From Treponema sp. (lineage in GTDB: Bacteria; Spirochaetota; Spirochaetia; Treponematales; Treponemataceae): 64,000 nt of DNA. Below the pieces are notes generated by a model. The model was not told the origin of the DNA. It worked only from the letters and a program-made list of their open reading frames with translations, and did not search any database. The stretch covers positions 1 through 64,000 of the forward strand of contig JAKSTG010000007.1 of the NCBI GenBank assembly GCA_024402695.1, read 5' to 3'. Shown one piece after another: positions 1 through 9,499 of this stretch (within the stretch, counting starts at the first letter, position 1; every line of letters begins with the position of its first letter). The translations under genes were made by a program, and so were the position numbers.

Positions 1-47
1 ATGCACCTCCTAAAATTGAACTTTATTTGTCCAACTTTAGGGGTGCA
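1..47 (-). mobile_element. Probable IS3-family insertion sequence end (partial)
   Basis: On the minus strand the sequence begins TGCACCCCTAAAGTTGGACA, which resembles the terminal inverted repeat of IS3-family (IS150-like) elements. It ends at the window edge with an AGGAGG Shine-Dalgarno-like motif, as expected just before the first transposase frame. The element body lies outside the window. The end at base 47 is an inference from the TG...CA boundary, and no target duplication can be checked. The 47 bases also form an imperfect inverted repeat. Confidence 0.5.
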
Positions 48-88
48 CTTCACTTCTGGAAGTCCTTTTTTATTTAACAATCAATTTT

Positions 89-2488
89 CTAGAAAATATT
101 AGCCATCACTTCTTCGACGCGGCTTACAGGAATAAAGGTTATACCCTTCTTTACGTGTTCAGGTATTTCTTCAAGATCCCTTTCATTTGCCTTAGGAATA
201 ATAATGGTTTTGATCTTGTTTCGGCGGGCTGCTACAGTCTTTTCACGAAGACCACCGATTGGAAGAACCTGACCTGTAAGGGAAAGTTCACCTGTCATGG
301 CAAGATTAGCTTTGATCTTTCTTCCTGTAAGAAGAGAAACAAAAGTTGTTGCCATAGTGATTCCGGCACTTGGTCCGTCCTTTGGTGTTGCCCCTTCAGG
401 AATGTGCAGATGAATCGCATTATTTTCGAACCATTCTACATTCTTTTTTGATTCAGGGAAGTTTTCCATTACATATTTCTTGGACCAGGTAAAAGCAATC
501 TGAGCTGATTCCTTCATTACGTCGCCCATCTGTCCTGTAAGAACAAGGCCCTGTTTTCCAGGGAAATATGAACTTTCGATCAGAAGAGTATCTCCACCCA
601 TGCTTGTCCAAGCAAGACCAATGGCAGTTCCAGGAACTTCAGCTTTCTTGATCTGGCTTTCGTCAAAGTTCGGTTTACCAAGATATTTTTCAACAAGTTT
701 GTCGTCAATAATCACTTTTGAAGAAAGACCTGTCTTTGACGGATCCTGGCTTATCAGCTCAGTAACGATTTTTCTGTGAATCTTATCAAGACATTTTTCA
801 AAATAACGCACACCGGCTTCACGGGCATATTCCTGTGCAATTCTTGAAAGTGCTGCACCGGTAAATTTAACCTGTCCTTTTTTAAGACCGTTTTTCTGTG
901 CATTTTTTGGAATCAGGTATTTCTTGGCAATTTCCATTTTTTCCTGATCGATATAACCGGAAAGTTCAATAATTTCCGCACGGTCACGGAGTGGTTCCGG
1001 AACTGTATCAAGAGAGTTTGCAGTCAGAATGAAAAGAACATTGGAAACATCAAAAGGTAAATCCAGATAAGTGTCGCGGAAATTTATGTTCTGTTCAGGA
1101 TCAAGAACTTCAAGAAGTGCTGCGCTTGGGTCTCCCTGATTTGAGGCATTCATTTTGTCAATTTCATCAATCATGAAAACCGGAGACTTGCTCTTTGTAA
1201 GCTTAAGGCCCTGGATAATACGTCCTGGCATTGCACCAACATAAGTACGTCTGTGTCCCTTGATTTCTGATTCGTCATGAAGTCCCCCTACACTGAAACG
1301 GTAGAAAGGCTTATTCATAGATTCAGCAACAGCTTTACCGATACTTGTTTTTCCGACACCAGGAGGTCCAACCAGAAGAAGAACAGAACCTTTTGTATCC
1401 TGTTTCATAAGACGAACAGCCAGATATTCCACAATGCGTTTCTTTACATCGTCCATGCCATAATGGCTGTCTTCCAGAATCTTTTTTGCCTGGTTAAGGT
1501 CAAAGCTGATTTTTGGTTCATCATTCCATGGAAGATTAATTACCAGTTCCAGGAAATTTCTTGTTCCGATATATTCGCTGGAATTAGGATCCATAAGTCC
1601 GAATTTTTCAAGTTCTGAATAAACTGATTCTTTGATTTCCCCTTCGATTTTAAGGGCATCAATCTTTGTCTTGAATTTCTGATAATCAGTCTGGTTTCCG
1701 CCACCGTCAATTCCAAGTTCTTCCTGGATAGACTTCATTTCTTCGCGGAGGAAATATTCACGCTGATTTTTTTCGATTTTTGCGTTCAGTTCACTCTGGA
1801 TTTTTTTCTGAACCCGCAGAACTTCCTGTTCTTTTTTTATGAAAACCAGAACTTTTTCCAGTCTCTGGCGAACATTTGTCATCTCAAGGATTTTCTGCTG
1901 TTCCACCCGGTCAACATTCAGAATGGAAGTAACAAAATCAGCAATCTTTCCACTCTGGTCAATATTCACCATATTCAGGCGCATTTCTTCACTGAACAGA
2001 GGATTGTTTTCTGAAATATCCTTCATTTCTGAAATAAGGGCACGGGTCAGAGCCTTTACTTCAAAAGTATCGCTTTCTTCATCTTCAAGGTATTCAACAG
2101 CTACAGCCATAGGACTGGTAGAATGAATGGCCTTTCTGATTCTGAATCTTTTTACAGTTGAAATAAAACAGTTGAGTCCCCCGTCCGGAAGATTCATCTT
2201 TTTTATGATATGGGCAACAGTACCTACTTCGTAAAGGTCCGGAAGAGATGGATTTTCTTTTTCATCACGGGTCATGACAATGCCGACAAAACCGCCAGCT
2301 TCCCAGGCTTTTTCAATTACTTTTGTATCTTCACCGGGATTAATCATTAAAGGGGTAAAAACACCTGGATAAATAGGTCTTCCCTGAACAGGAAGAATAA
2401 AAAGTTTTGGAGGCAGATTGTCTTCTGTAGAAATGAGTGCTTTGATTTCGTTTTCTACATTTTCAAGGTCGTCTGAGAAATTATTCAT
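89..2488 (-). CDS. lon: ATP-dependent protease Lon
   Basis: This is the cytoplasmic AAA+ serine protease that degrades misfolded and regulatory proteins. The 799 residues match the usual bacterial Lon length. An N-terminal LON substrate domain (about 28-225) is followed by a coiled linker, a Walker A motif GPPGVGKT near residue 373, a Walker B region with MIDEIDKM, and a C-terminal peptidase domain. The catalytic Ser sits in DGPSAG near 706 and the Lys in LREKT near 749. The start ATG lies 6 bases after a TATATT hexamer and has no Shine-Dalgarno sequence, so the mRNA may be leaderless. The gene is separated from lepA by a terminator. Downstream lies an apparent IS end, and no clear lon terminator is seen before it. 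Confidence 0.97.
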   Translation of the reverse strand: MNNFSDDLENVENEIKALISTEDNLPPKLFILPVQGRPIYPGVFTPLMINPGEDTKVIEKAWEAGGFVGIVMTRDEKENPSLPDLYEVGTVAHIIKKMNLPDGGLNCFISTVKRFRIRKAIHSTSPMAVAVEYLEDEESDTFEVKALTRALISEMKDISENNPLFSEEMRLNMVNIDQSGKIADFVTSILNVDRVEQQKILEMTNVRQRLEKVLVFIKKEQEVLRVQKKIQSELNAKIEKNQREYFLREEMKSIQEELGIDGGGNQTDYQKFKTKIDALKIEGEIKESVYSELEKFGLMDPNSSEYIGTRNFLELVINLPWNDEPKISFDLNQAKKILEDSHYGMDDVKKRIVEYLAVRLMKQDTKGSVLLLVGPPGVGKTSIGKAVAESMNKPFYRFSVGGLHDESEIKGHRRTYVGAMPGRIIQGLKLTKSKSPVFMIDEIDKMNASNQGDPSAALLEVLDPEQNINFRDTYLDLPFDVSNVLFILTANSLDTVPEPLRDRAEIIELSGYIDQEKMEIAKKYLIPKNAQKNGLKKGQVKFTGAALSRIAQEYAREAGVRYFEKCLDKIHRKIVTELISQDPSKTGLSSKVIIDDKLVEKYLGKPNFDESQIKKAEVPGTAIGLAWTSMGGDTLLIESSYFPGKQGLVLTGQMGDVMKESAQIAFTWSKKYVMENFPESKKNVEWFENNAIHLHIPEGATPKDGPSAGITMATTFVSLLTGRKIKANLAMTGELSLTGQVLPIGGLREKTVAARRNKIKTIIIPKANERDLEEIPEHVKKGITFIPVSRVEEVMANIF

Positions 2489-2494
2489 ATATTA

Positions 2495-2522
2495 AATATA
2501 ATAAAAAAAAAGAGTAAATCAA
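2495..2522 (-). promoter_or_regulatory. Candidate lon promoter, leaderless type
   Basis: On the minus strand a TTGATT -35 hexamer (2517-2522) and a TATATT -10 hexamer (2495-2500) are 16 bases apart. The lon ATG starts 6 bases after the -10, so transcription would begin at or next to the A of ATG. No ribosome-binding site is visible. Confidence 0.5.
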
Positions 2523-2540
2523 ATAGTTAATTATAAAAAG

Positions 2541-2577
2541 AAATGGGGCGCTAGTCACGTTTCGCTACGCCCCATTT
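2541..2577 (-). terminator. Terminator after lepA
   Basis: Ten-base arms AAATGGGGCG (2541-2550) and CGCCCCATTT (2568-2577) pair perfectly, and the stem extends inward through a bulge. On the minus strand the stem is followed by a T-rich run. It closes the tilS-to-lepA operon and insulates lon. Confidence 0.75.
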
Positions 2578-2597
2578 CATTTTTCAATTCTCCTAAT

Positions 2598-4403
2598 TTA
2601 CTCTTCCTTCTCTTTAAGAACAGCCAGGAAGGCGCTCTGAGGGAGTTCTACGTCGCCGATCATCTTCATGCGCTTTTTACCTTCCTTCTGTTTCTCAAGA
2701 AGCTTGCGTTTACGGGTAATATCACCACCGTAACATTTTGCAAGAACGTCTTTACGAACAGGATTGACTGTTTCGCGGGCAATAACCTGGGCACCGATAG
2801 CCCCCTGAATTGCAATCTTGAACTGCTGGCGGCTGATTTCATCCTTAAGGCGTTCACAAACTTTTCTTGCACGGGCTACGGCATTCTGGTCAAAAGTAAG
2901 GAAGCTTAAAGCATCCACCATTTTTCCGTTAAGAAGGATATCAACTTTTACAAGTTTTGTAGGTCTGTAACCGATGATTTCATAATCAAAAGAGGCGTAT
3001 CCGCGGCTGTAACTTTTCAGTTTGTCATAGAAGTCAAAAAGAACTTCTGCCAATGGCATTTCATAAGAAAGTTCAACGCGTTTTTCATCCAGATACTGCA
3101 TATTTGTCTGAACACCACGTTTTTCTGTACAAAGTGCCATAATGGAACCAAGGAATTCGGCCGGTGTGATTACGGAAGCTTTAATATATGGTTCCTCGCT
3201 TTCGCGGACTTTTCCGCCCTCTGGATATTCGGCAGGATTATCAACAAAGATTTCTTCTCCTGCAGAAGTAAGAACCTTGTAACGAACGGAAGGCTGTGTA
3301 AAGATTACGGCCTGGTCAAAATCGCGTTCAAGACGTTCCTGGATAATTTCCAGATGAAGAAGTCCCAAGAATCCACAACGGAAACCGTTACCAAGAGCAA
3401 TGGAATTGTCTTTTTCGTAAACCAGGGAAGCATCATTAAGCTTCAGTTTTTCCATGGAATCTTTAAGTTCTTCGTAATCGTTGGAATCCATAGGATAAAT
3501 TGAAGAATAAACTACAGGTTTTACCTCTTTGAAACCTGGAAGAGGTGCATCAACAGGATCTGCTGCCATAGTGATTGTATCACCTACGTTTACTTCGCTA
3601 ACAGTTTTTACACCGCTGATAATATATCCAACGTCCCCTGCTTCAAGGAATTCTTTTTCTTCATAGTCGATTTTGAAAATACCACAGCTTTCAACTTTGT
3701 ATTCAGCACCGGTACTCATCATTCTTACGATAGAACCTTTTCTGATTGTTCCTTCCATTACGCGAACATGAACAATAACTCCGCGGTAGGCATCGTAGTG
3801 ACAGTCGAAAATAAGTGCGGCAACTTTTCCTTTTGGATCTCCTTTTGGAGCCGGGAACTTTGTTACGATGGCTTCAAGAAGATCTTCAACTCCCTGACCT
3901 GTCTTTGCAGAAACAGGAACAGCTTCTTCAGGGAAAAGTCCAAGTTCTTTATCAATCTGATGAAGAACTGAAGGAATGTCTGCAGATGGAAGGTCAATCT
4001 TATTGATAACCGGAACAATTTCCAGATTCTGTTCCAGAGCCATGTACATGTTTGAAACGGTCTGGCTTTCAACGCCCTGAGCTGCATCGATGAGAAGAAG
4101 AGCTCCTTCACAGGAAGCGATGGCACGAGAAACTTCATAAGAAAAGTCTACGTGGCCCGGTGTATCAACAAAGTTCAATTCGTAATCATTACCGTCTTTT
4201 GCGTGATAAGGGATTGTAACAGCCTGACTCTTGATTGTGATTCCGCGTTCGCGTTCAATATCCATGTTGTCCAGAATCTGGTTCATCATCTTACGGTCAT
4301 CAATAATATGAGCCTGCTGAATAAGGCGGTCTGAAAGAGTTGATTTACCGTGGTCAATGTGGGCAACAATACAAAAGTTGCGCTTGTACTTCATTTCTGT
4401 CAT
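2598..4403 (-). CDS. lepA: Elongation factor 4 (LepA)
   Basis: This is the ribosome-associated GTPase LepA/EF4, which acts on stalled or mispositioned ribosomes and is linked to initiation and 30S maturation. The 601 residues are the typical length. The G1 motif AHIDHGKST is near residues 13-21, followed by DTPGHVDF (G3) and NKIDLP (G4). The LepA-specific C-terminal domain ends in a basic KRKRKLLEKQKEGKKRMK stretch, as in the family. The start has a GGAAC-type Shine-Dalgarno sequence and lies 17 bases after the protease gene, so it is read as the last gene of the tilS operon, ahead of the terminator at 2541-2577. Confidence 0.97.
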   Translation of the reverse strand: MTEMKYKRNFCIVAHIDHGKSTLSDRLIQQAHIIDDRKMMNQILDNMDIERERGITIKSQAVTIPYHAKDGNDYELNFVDTPGHVDFSYEVSRAIASCEGALLLIDAAQGVESQTVSNMYMALEQNLEIVPVINKIDLPSADIPSVLHQIDKELGLFPEEAVPVSAKTGQGVEDLLEAIVTKFPAPKGDPKGKVAALIFDCHYDAYRGVIVHVRVMEGTIRKGSIVRMMSTGAEYKVESCGIFKIDYEEKEFLEAGDVGYIISGVKTVSEVNVGDTITMAADPVDAPLPGFKEVKPVVYSSIYPMDSNDYEELKDSMEKLKLNDASLVYEKDNSIALGNGFRCGFLGLLHLEIIQERLERDFDQAVIFTQPSVRYKVLTSAGEEIFVDNPAEYPEGGKVRESEEPYIKASVITPAEFLGSIMALCTEKRGVQTNMQYLDEKRVELSYEMPLAEVLFDFYDKLKSYSRGYASFDYEIIGYRPTKLVKVDILLNGKMVDALSFLTFDQNAVARARKVCERLKDEISRQQFKIAIQGAIGAQVIARETVNPVRKDVLAKCYGGDITRKRKLLEKQKEGKKRMKMIGDVELPQSAFLAVLKEKEE

Positions 4404-4420
4404 ATAAGTGTTCCTTTTTC

Positions 4421-6031
4421 CTAAAAATAATATGGTCCGTCAAATGGCGCCGCAAGCATCATAGTAACATCAAGAAGATTTCTCTTATGACGCTTTGTCA
4501 CAATCTGGGTCAGAATATATTTGTTTTCTTTATCAATTTTTACTTTTTTTACAGATACAGGATCATTTTCCGAGAACTGTAGTTCTTCGGCACTTGTTCC
4601 GTCCAGAACAGAATCTACTTTATAGGAATTTCTATAAGTTGTGGAAGATGGAAGAAGCTGCATTCCGTAAAGCGGCAGGAATGAGTTTTCAATCAGGTCG
4701 CTCTCGTACATTTCAACGGCAGGATCAGTTCCACGTTTTTTAAGATAAACATAAGAAACAAAATCCTGTTCCTGTGCGTCTAATCCCTGGACTTTTATGA
4801 TTGTTCCAGGGTTAAGATTTCTGAAAATGCTATGAAGTTTTTCAATCTCATTAACAGGAATGTCATTTACCTTTGTAATTGTTTCCCCAGCTTTAAGACC
4901 AGAAAGTTTTGCAGGACTTCCGGGCATTACATACTGAACATCAACACCAGTTTTGCGGCTTCCAGATTTCTGTGTATGTCCGTAACAGCCGGTCCAGCTG
5001 TGCATGTATTCTCCGCCGGCATAAAGGAATGGAAGTTCCTGTTTCAGATATTCAACAGGGATTGCGAAGTTCAATCCCTGGGCACGGAGAACGCCGGCAA
5101 AAACAATTGCCTGAACTTCCATTTTTTTATCTACACAAGGCCCTCCGGAGTTACCAGAGTTTACAGGAGCATCAATCTGGAAAACATCCCCTGTGTTGAA
5201 AAGCTTGCGTTTTGTATTTGAAACAATACCTTCAGAAAGAGAACTTTCAAGACCTAAAGGGGCACCGATTACGTTGATTTTTTCACCAACCTTCAGTTCT
5301 TCTGAAGTTCCGAGAGAAAAAACAAATTCCGGAATGATTTCTACTTTAAGAAGAGCAAGGTCTATTACCGGGTCATAACCGATTACCTTTGCAGGAATCT
5401 TGTCATCTTCATTATCAGAAAGCTTGATGTAAAGACGGCAATAACCTTCATAAGTTGAATCTACCATTTCTGAAATTACATGGTGATTTGTAATGATGTA
5501 ACCACGTTTATCGATGAAGAATCCGGAACCAAGACTTTTATCTGCAGTTCCTGCTCCGTTTGTAATTTTAATTCCCTTATCTACGATTACCGTTACAGTT
5601 GCCTTGATACAATCAGAAATTGTTGAAGGTTTAGATTCATTTGGTTGAAAACCAGGAACATCTTTTCTTAAGAGAGCATCTACCTGTTCAAAAGAAAAAC
5701 CTGCGCAAGTCTTTCCTGTTGTTTCAAGCGAATTAACATAACGCCAGGCAGCAACATAATCTTTTTCCTCAACAGCCTGAGAAACAAGATTGGAAATATG
5801 ATTAACACATCTATCTGTTACTTCTTCATCACCAAGAAGAAGAGATCTCCAGTAAGCTTCAACAGGCTCAGCTGAAAGAAATTCATCGATTCTTTTGATT
5901 TCGTTTCTTACAACATCATCATTGGTGTAATCCAAAGGAAGAGTTTCTTTCTGAACCCCACCAAAAGTTTTGCAGGAAAATGCAAAAAGACAGAATACAG
6001 AACACAGAGCAAGCAGAACAGATTTATTCAT
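4421..6031 (-). CDS. Trypsin-like (S1C) serine protease lipoprotein with PDZ domain
   Basis: A DegP/HtrA-type periplasmic protease of 536 residues. A hydrophobic signal ending in FAFSC (Cys20) looks like a spirochetal lipobox, so membrane anchoring is likely. The catalytic triad is visible: His in TNHHV near residue 182, Asp in DPVIDLALL near 223 and Ser in GNSGGP near 294. A single PDZ-like domain follows (roughly 350-425), then about 100 residues without a recognised domain. Before the protease domain is an unusual helical region of about 110 residues that could be a docking module. It overlaps the upstream TPR-like gene by 8 bases and precedes lepA. The protease class is clear, but the substrates and exact htr orthology are unknown. 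Confidence 0.88.
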   Translation of the reverse strand: MNKSVLLALCSVFCLFAFSCKTFGGVQKETLPLDYTNDDVVRNEIKRIDEFLSAEPVEAYWRSLLLGDEEVTDRCVNHISNLVSQAVEEKDYVAAWRYVNSLETTGKTCAGFSFEQVDALLRKDVPGFQPNESKPSTISDCIKATVTVIVDKGIKITNGAGTADKSLGSGFFIDKRGYIITNHHVISEMVDSTYEGYCRLYIKLSDNEDDKIPAKVIGYDPVIDLALLKVEIIPEFVFSLGTSEELKVGEKINVIGAPLGLESSLSEGIVSNTKRKLFNTGDVFQIDAPVNSGNSGGPCVDKKMEVQAIVFAGVLRAQGLNFAIPVEYLKQELPFLYAGGEYMHSWTGCYGHTQKSGSRKTGVDVQYVMPGSPAKLSGLKAGETITKVNDIPVNEIEKLHSIFRNLNPGTIIKVQGLDAQEQDFVSYVYLKKRGTDPAVEMYESDLIENSFLPLYGMQLLPSSTTYRNSYKVDSVLDGTSAEELQFSENDPVSVKKVKIDKENKYILTQIVTKRHKRNLLDVTMMLAAPFDGPYYF

Positions 6032-8171
6032 TTAAAGAGAACTCCTCTTTTGTCATTACGTCTTCTTTTTCAAGATCTTTTTCTGTCAGAGACAGAATTG
6101 TTTTACGGATAAAAATAGTATCTGCCATTTTTATTGCACGGAAAAAACCTTCCCCTTCAATTTCAAAAGGAACAACAAACCCGTTTTCAAGTCCTGCCAT
6201 TTTAGCGGCAACCTGTACTTCAACTTTTCCGCTTCCGCCATAAGGAAGGTTTTCATCAATCCAGTAAAGGTCTTCAAGTTCACCCGGAATTACACGATAC
6301 ATATCTTCATTGATTTTTACAGAAGAAGGAACAGCATCTCTGAATAAAACTGAAACGGTTTTCTGTTCCAGGCCGATTACAAAAACCGATTCCTCTACAA
6401 GAGGATCTCCATCATTTCTTGGGAATCTTGTGAAAGTTTCTGTGCGTCCGTCTGACTTAATCCATACAGAAGTCTTTCCGCCTTTTTCACGGAAGTATTC
6501 TCTGTATTCAGGAATATTGTCATTATTGCTGTCAATCTGAACAGAAGAAAGGTATACGGATTCAGAGAATCTGAAGAATGGGAAAAGATTATCTACTGAA
6601 AGGAAATCTTCTTCAGAAAAATATTCTCTTTTTCCTTCAGGATATTCTGTGAAATTTTCACAGGTTTCTAAAAGTCCGTCATTATCATAGTCTGCAACAC
6701 GGGAAACAGGAAGACTGTTGATAAAATCGGCAGAGGCATAAATTGTATCATTAGCAGAGTAAACTGCAGAAACAATGTTACCGTCCAGAAGAGAATATGT
6801 TACTGTTGCGTTTTCTCTTTCAGAGCAGTCCAGTTTTATGAAAGTTGCGTTGGCAAGATAATCAAGACTTGAGACATCATTCCAGGTATTTTTTACTGCC
6901 GGAACATAGAAGCTTGAATCCCTTTTCCCAAGAAGATTTTCAAATGGTTCTTCAAAATCAATGGCAGAGAAAATTGCGGCTTCCTTTGCAAAATCAAAAA
7001 CAACATATTCATTGTCTCTATGAAGAACAGCTCTTCCAAGATAAGGATATTCAGAATAGAAAAGTTCAGTTTCTAAAGGAAGAATATTTACTGAAAGAAG
7101 TTCGCCGAAATCCAGAACAGCTGAAAGATCTTCAACTCCGTCATATTCAGAATCGAAGTGAATATACTGAGGACGACCTCTTTCATACTGAACAGTAAGT
7201 TCCCACTGGAGGTCCTTGTCGCAATCAACATAAAGAAGCCCTTCGTAGGCATTCAGATGTTCATAGAAATTATCAAGAGTATCTGTAAGATGTTCTGCGA
7301 AGTAACCGAGAAGTTCCACTGTTACTGACTTGTCTGCAAAACGGAAAAATTCATCAAAGGCTTTTGCTTCGTCCCAGAGTCCGGTTCTTAAAGCAGTAAC
7401 CGCAAAAAGAGGATCTGATTTACCTGCGGCATCAAAAGCCTTAAGAGAACGAACAGCCTTTTCAGGATCAGAAAAGCTCATGAAGAAAATTGAGGCACTT
7501 TCTGTTTCTACAGAAATGTCTTTGTAGTTTTTCATTTCCTGTGAAAGAACATCGGCAATCTGAAGAGCTTTTACTGAAGGCACATAATCTTTTCCGCCTT
7601 CCAAAACAGAACCAAGTTCAAAGGTATAAAAAAGATTCAGGAAACGCTGATCCCCTTTATAGATGCGGCGAGCACTGTTGATTTTTTCACGAGCCTTTGA
7701 AATTGAATCATCGGAACCTTCGCGGTAATAAGTCTTGATACGGATTACTTCAGCATCAGCAGAAAAAACAAATGGTGTTCTATCCAGTTCGTCCAGAGCT
7801 TCTGAATAACTTCCTGTATCCGAAAGAAGATCGGCAAGAAGAACTCTGTTACCTTTTTCGTTATAACCGATCCAGTTTCCTTTTTCAGATGCAGTCTTAG
7901 CAAGAGAAATAACCTCTTTTACAGTTGCACCCAGTTTTTTACGGCTCACTGCCTTAAGATAATAAAGGTCAGAAACGGAGTCATCATAATTGAGTCCCAT
8001 TTCGGCCTGATTAAAAGCAGAAGTATAATCCCTCGAAAGGAAATAAGTTTCTGAAAGTTTAAGACAGCGTTCTGCAGTTCTTCTGGCAGCGGCAGCATAG
8101 CTCACATTCTGAGCAAAAGACAAAACCTGTACTGAAAAACATAAAAGTAAAAGACAAAGTACTTTTTTCAT
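6024..8171 (-). CDS. Exported TPR-like protein of unknown function
   Basis: A 715-residue protein with a signal peptide (MKKVLCLLLLCF...SFAQ), so it is periplasmic or surface-associated. Residues about 30-330 look helical and repeat-like (for example SETYFLSRDYTSAFNQAEMG), consistent with tetratricopeptide repeats. The second half is rich in aromatic and acidic residues, includes EF-hand-like segments such as DYDNDGLLE and DSNNDNIPEY, and may form a beta-rich domain. No enzymatic motif is seen. The start overlaps the tilS stop by one base (TAATG), and its end overlaps the S1C protease by 8 bases, so translation of the three is probably coupled. A partnership with the protease is only an inference from position. 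Confidence 0.7.
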   Translation of the reverse strand: MKKVLCLLLLCFSVQVLSFAQNVSYAAAARRTAERCLKLSETYFLSRDYTSAFNQAEMGLNYDDSVSDLYYLKAVSRKKLGATVKEVISLAKTASEKGNWIGYNEKGNRVLLADLLSDTGSYSEALDELDRTPFVFSADAEVIRIKTYYREGSDDSISKAREKINSARRIYKGDQRFLNLFYTFELGSVLEGGKDYVPSVKALQIADVLSQEMKNYKDISVETESASIFFMSFSDPEKAVRSLKAFDAAGKSDPLFAVTALRTGLWDEAKAFDEFFRFADKSVTVELLGYFAEHLTDTLDNFYEHLNAYEGLLYVDCDKDLQWELTVQYERGRPQYIHFDSEYDGVEDLSAVLDFGELLSVNILPLETELFYSEYPYLGRAVLHRDNEYVVFDFAKEAAIFSAIDFEEPFENLLGKRDSSFYVPAVKNTWNDVSSLDYLANATFIKLDCSERENATVTYSLLDGNIVSAVYSANDTIYASADFINSLPVSRVADYDNDGLLETCENFTEYPEGKREYFSEEDFLSVDNLFPFFRFSESVYLSSVQIDSNNDNIPEYREYFREKGGKTSVWIKSDGRTETFTRFPRNDGDPLVEESVFVIGLEQKTVSVLFRDAVPSSVKINEDMYRVIPGELEDLYWIDENLPYGGSGKVEVQVAAKMAGLENGFVVPFEIEGEGFFRAIKMADTIFIRKTILSLTEKDLEKEDVMTKEEFSLNE

Positions 8172-9391
8172 TAATTACCTTCAACAACAAACAGCTGTTT
8201 TTTTTCACCCAGCTGCGGGCTTCTAATAACAAAAGGAAAAGAAATCCCTGATGTTACACATTTGCCTTCAAAAAAAACTTGGACAGTATTTTTATCATTC
8301 CCTTCATTTTCCGAAGTTATGACTGTAATTTCCCCAAAAGGAAACTTAAAAATACCGCTCTTTTCTATTATATCAAAAAATCCTGAGTCTGTTTGTATTT
8401 TTTCGAAGGTTTTTATAAATACTTCCCCCTTATGAACTCCACATTCACAGGCGGAAAACTTCTTTGAAAAGTCCTTTCCACCTTCCAATGCTTTCCGGAT
8501 TTCCAGAATCACATCTTTTATAAATGCACCAGGAACCCGTTCATACACCCCGATTTTGTTTATTTCCCGAATCAGAACCCTGGAAGCAAGGGCTTCATTT
8601 CCAGCTTCAAAAAGTTCAGGTCCAAGTTCTGTTTTCGAAGCAAGATTATCAAGGAAAACTTTGTCCCGGCGGCGGTTTTCTTCCCCGGTTTTTAAGGCTT
8701 CTTTCCACTCAGGAACAGTTTTTTCAAGAACAGGCACTATATTGTGGCGGATATTATTTCGAAGATAATCATCACAGAGATTTGTAGAATCTGTTCTGAA
8801 ATTCTGGCCGACGCTTTTCAAAAAATTCTCAATTTCTTCCCGAGTGATATTCAGAAGCGGTCTGATATATTTTCCGCGAACATCTTCAATTCCTCCGGCT
8901 CCAGAACCTTTCAAAAATCGCATAAGGATTGTTTCAAGATTATCATTCAGATTATGGGCAAGACAGAAAAAACCGATTCCGTATTTTGCGATTGTTTTTT
9001 CAAAGCATTCATAACGGACAAAACGGGCAGCGTCTTCAATTCCGGCCCCCCGCTCTTTTTCGGCAAGGACAACCTGGTTTTCTTTAAGATCAAAAACTTC
9101 TGCCTTTATATCAAACCCCTGTTCTTTTGCCTTATGACAAAGTCCTGTTACAAACTCCATATCTCCGTCGGTCTCATTTTTTTCCCGGATATGATGATTT
9201 ACATGAACACAAACTAATTGAATCTTTTCTTCTTTCAAGATTTCTTTCAGAGCAAGGAAAAGTGAAACGGAATCAGCACCTCCTGAAATTCCAAGTCCAA
9301 GACTTCCATTATTCCGGCGCAATTTTTCAAAATCAACGCCACAGGAAACAAGAGAGTCTTTTACTTTTCTGAGAAATGTATTTCCATTCAC
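8171..9391 (-). CDS. tilS: tRNA(Ile)-lysidine synthase
   Basis: TilS attaches lysine to C34 of the CAU-anticodon isoleucine tRNA, changing its decoding from AUG to AUA. The PP-loop motif SGGADS lies near residues 34-39, and the family motifs LAHNLNDNLETILMRF and DSTNLCDDYLRNNIRHNI are present. The length of 406 residues is within the family range, with a weakly conserved C-terminal substrate domain. The start codon is GTG at 9389-9391, only 6 bases after an extended -10 element, with at most a weak AAAGAG Shine-Dalgarno candidate. It heads the tilS - TPR protein - protease - lepA operon. Confidence 0.92.
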   Translation of the reverse strand: MNGNTFLRKVKDSLVSCGVDFEKLRRNNGSLGLGISGGADSVSLFLALKEILKEEKIQLVCVHVNHHIREKNETDGDMEFVTGLCHKAKEQGFDIKAEVFDLKENQVVLAEKERGAGIEDAARFVRYECFEKTIAKYGIGFFCLAHNLNDNLETILMRFLKGSGAGGIEDVRGKYIRPLLNITREEIENFLKSVGQNFRTDSTNLCDDYLRNNIRHNIVPVLEKTVPEWKEALKTGEENRRRDKVFLDNLASKTELGPELFEAGNEALASRVLIREINKIGVYERVPGAFIKDVILEIRKALEGGKDFSKKFSACECGVHKGEVFIKTFEKIQTDSGFFDIIEKSGIFKFPFGEITVITSENEGNDKNTVQVFFEGKCVTSGISFPFVIRSPQLGEKKQLFVVEGN

Positions 9392-9397
9392 TCTTTT

Positions 9398-9406
9398 ATT
9401 TTATCA
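9398..9406 (-). promoter_or_regulatory. Candidate extended -10 promoter of tilS operon
   Basis: The minus strand reads TGATAAAAT, an extended -10 (TG at 9405-9406, TAAAAT at 9398-9403). Six bases separate it from the GTG start of tilS. No good -35 at standard spacing is seen; TTGAGA is 19 bases away. Confidence 0.4.
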
Positions 9407-9440
9407 TAAAACCTTTTCTTAATCTCAATTCAGACAAAAA

Positions 9441-9468
9441 AAAGACCGCCTGATAACAGACGGTCTTT
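9441..9468 (-). terminator. Terminator after rplY
   Basis: The arms AAAGACCG (9441-9448) and CGGTCTTT (9461-9468) form a stem. On the minus strand it is followed by a run of T residues (complement of 9436-9443). Confidence 0.85.
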
Positions 9469-9499
9469 CGATACCAATTCTTTGCTATTTAATTAGCGA

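Noticed and set aside
1277..1618. Plus-strand frame antisense to lon
   Set aside because: One of many antisense frames inside strongly coding genes; no ribosome-binding site and no family resemblance.
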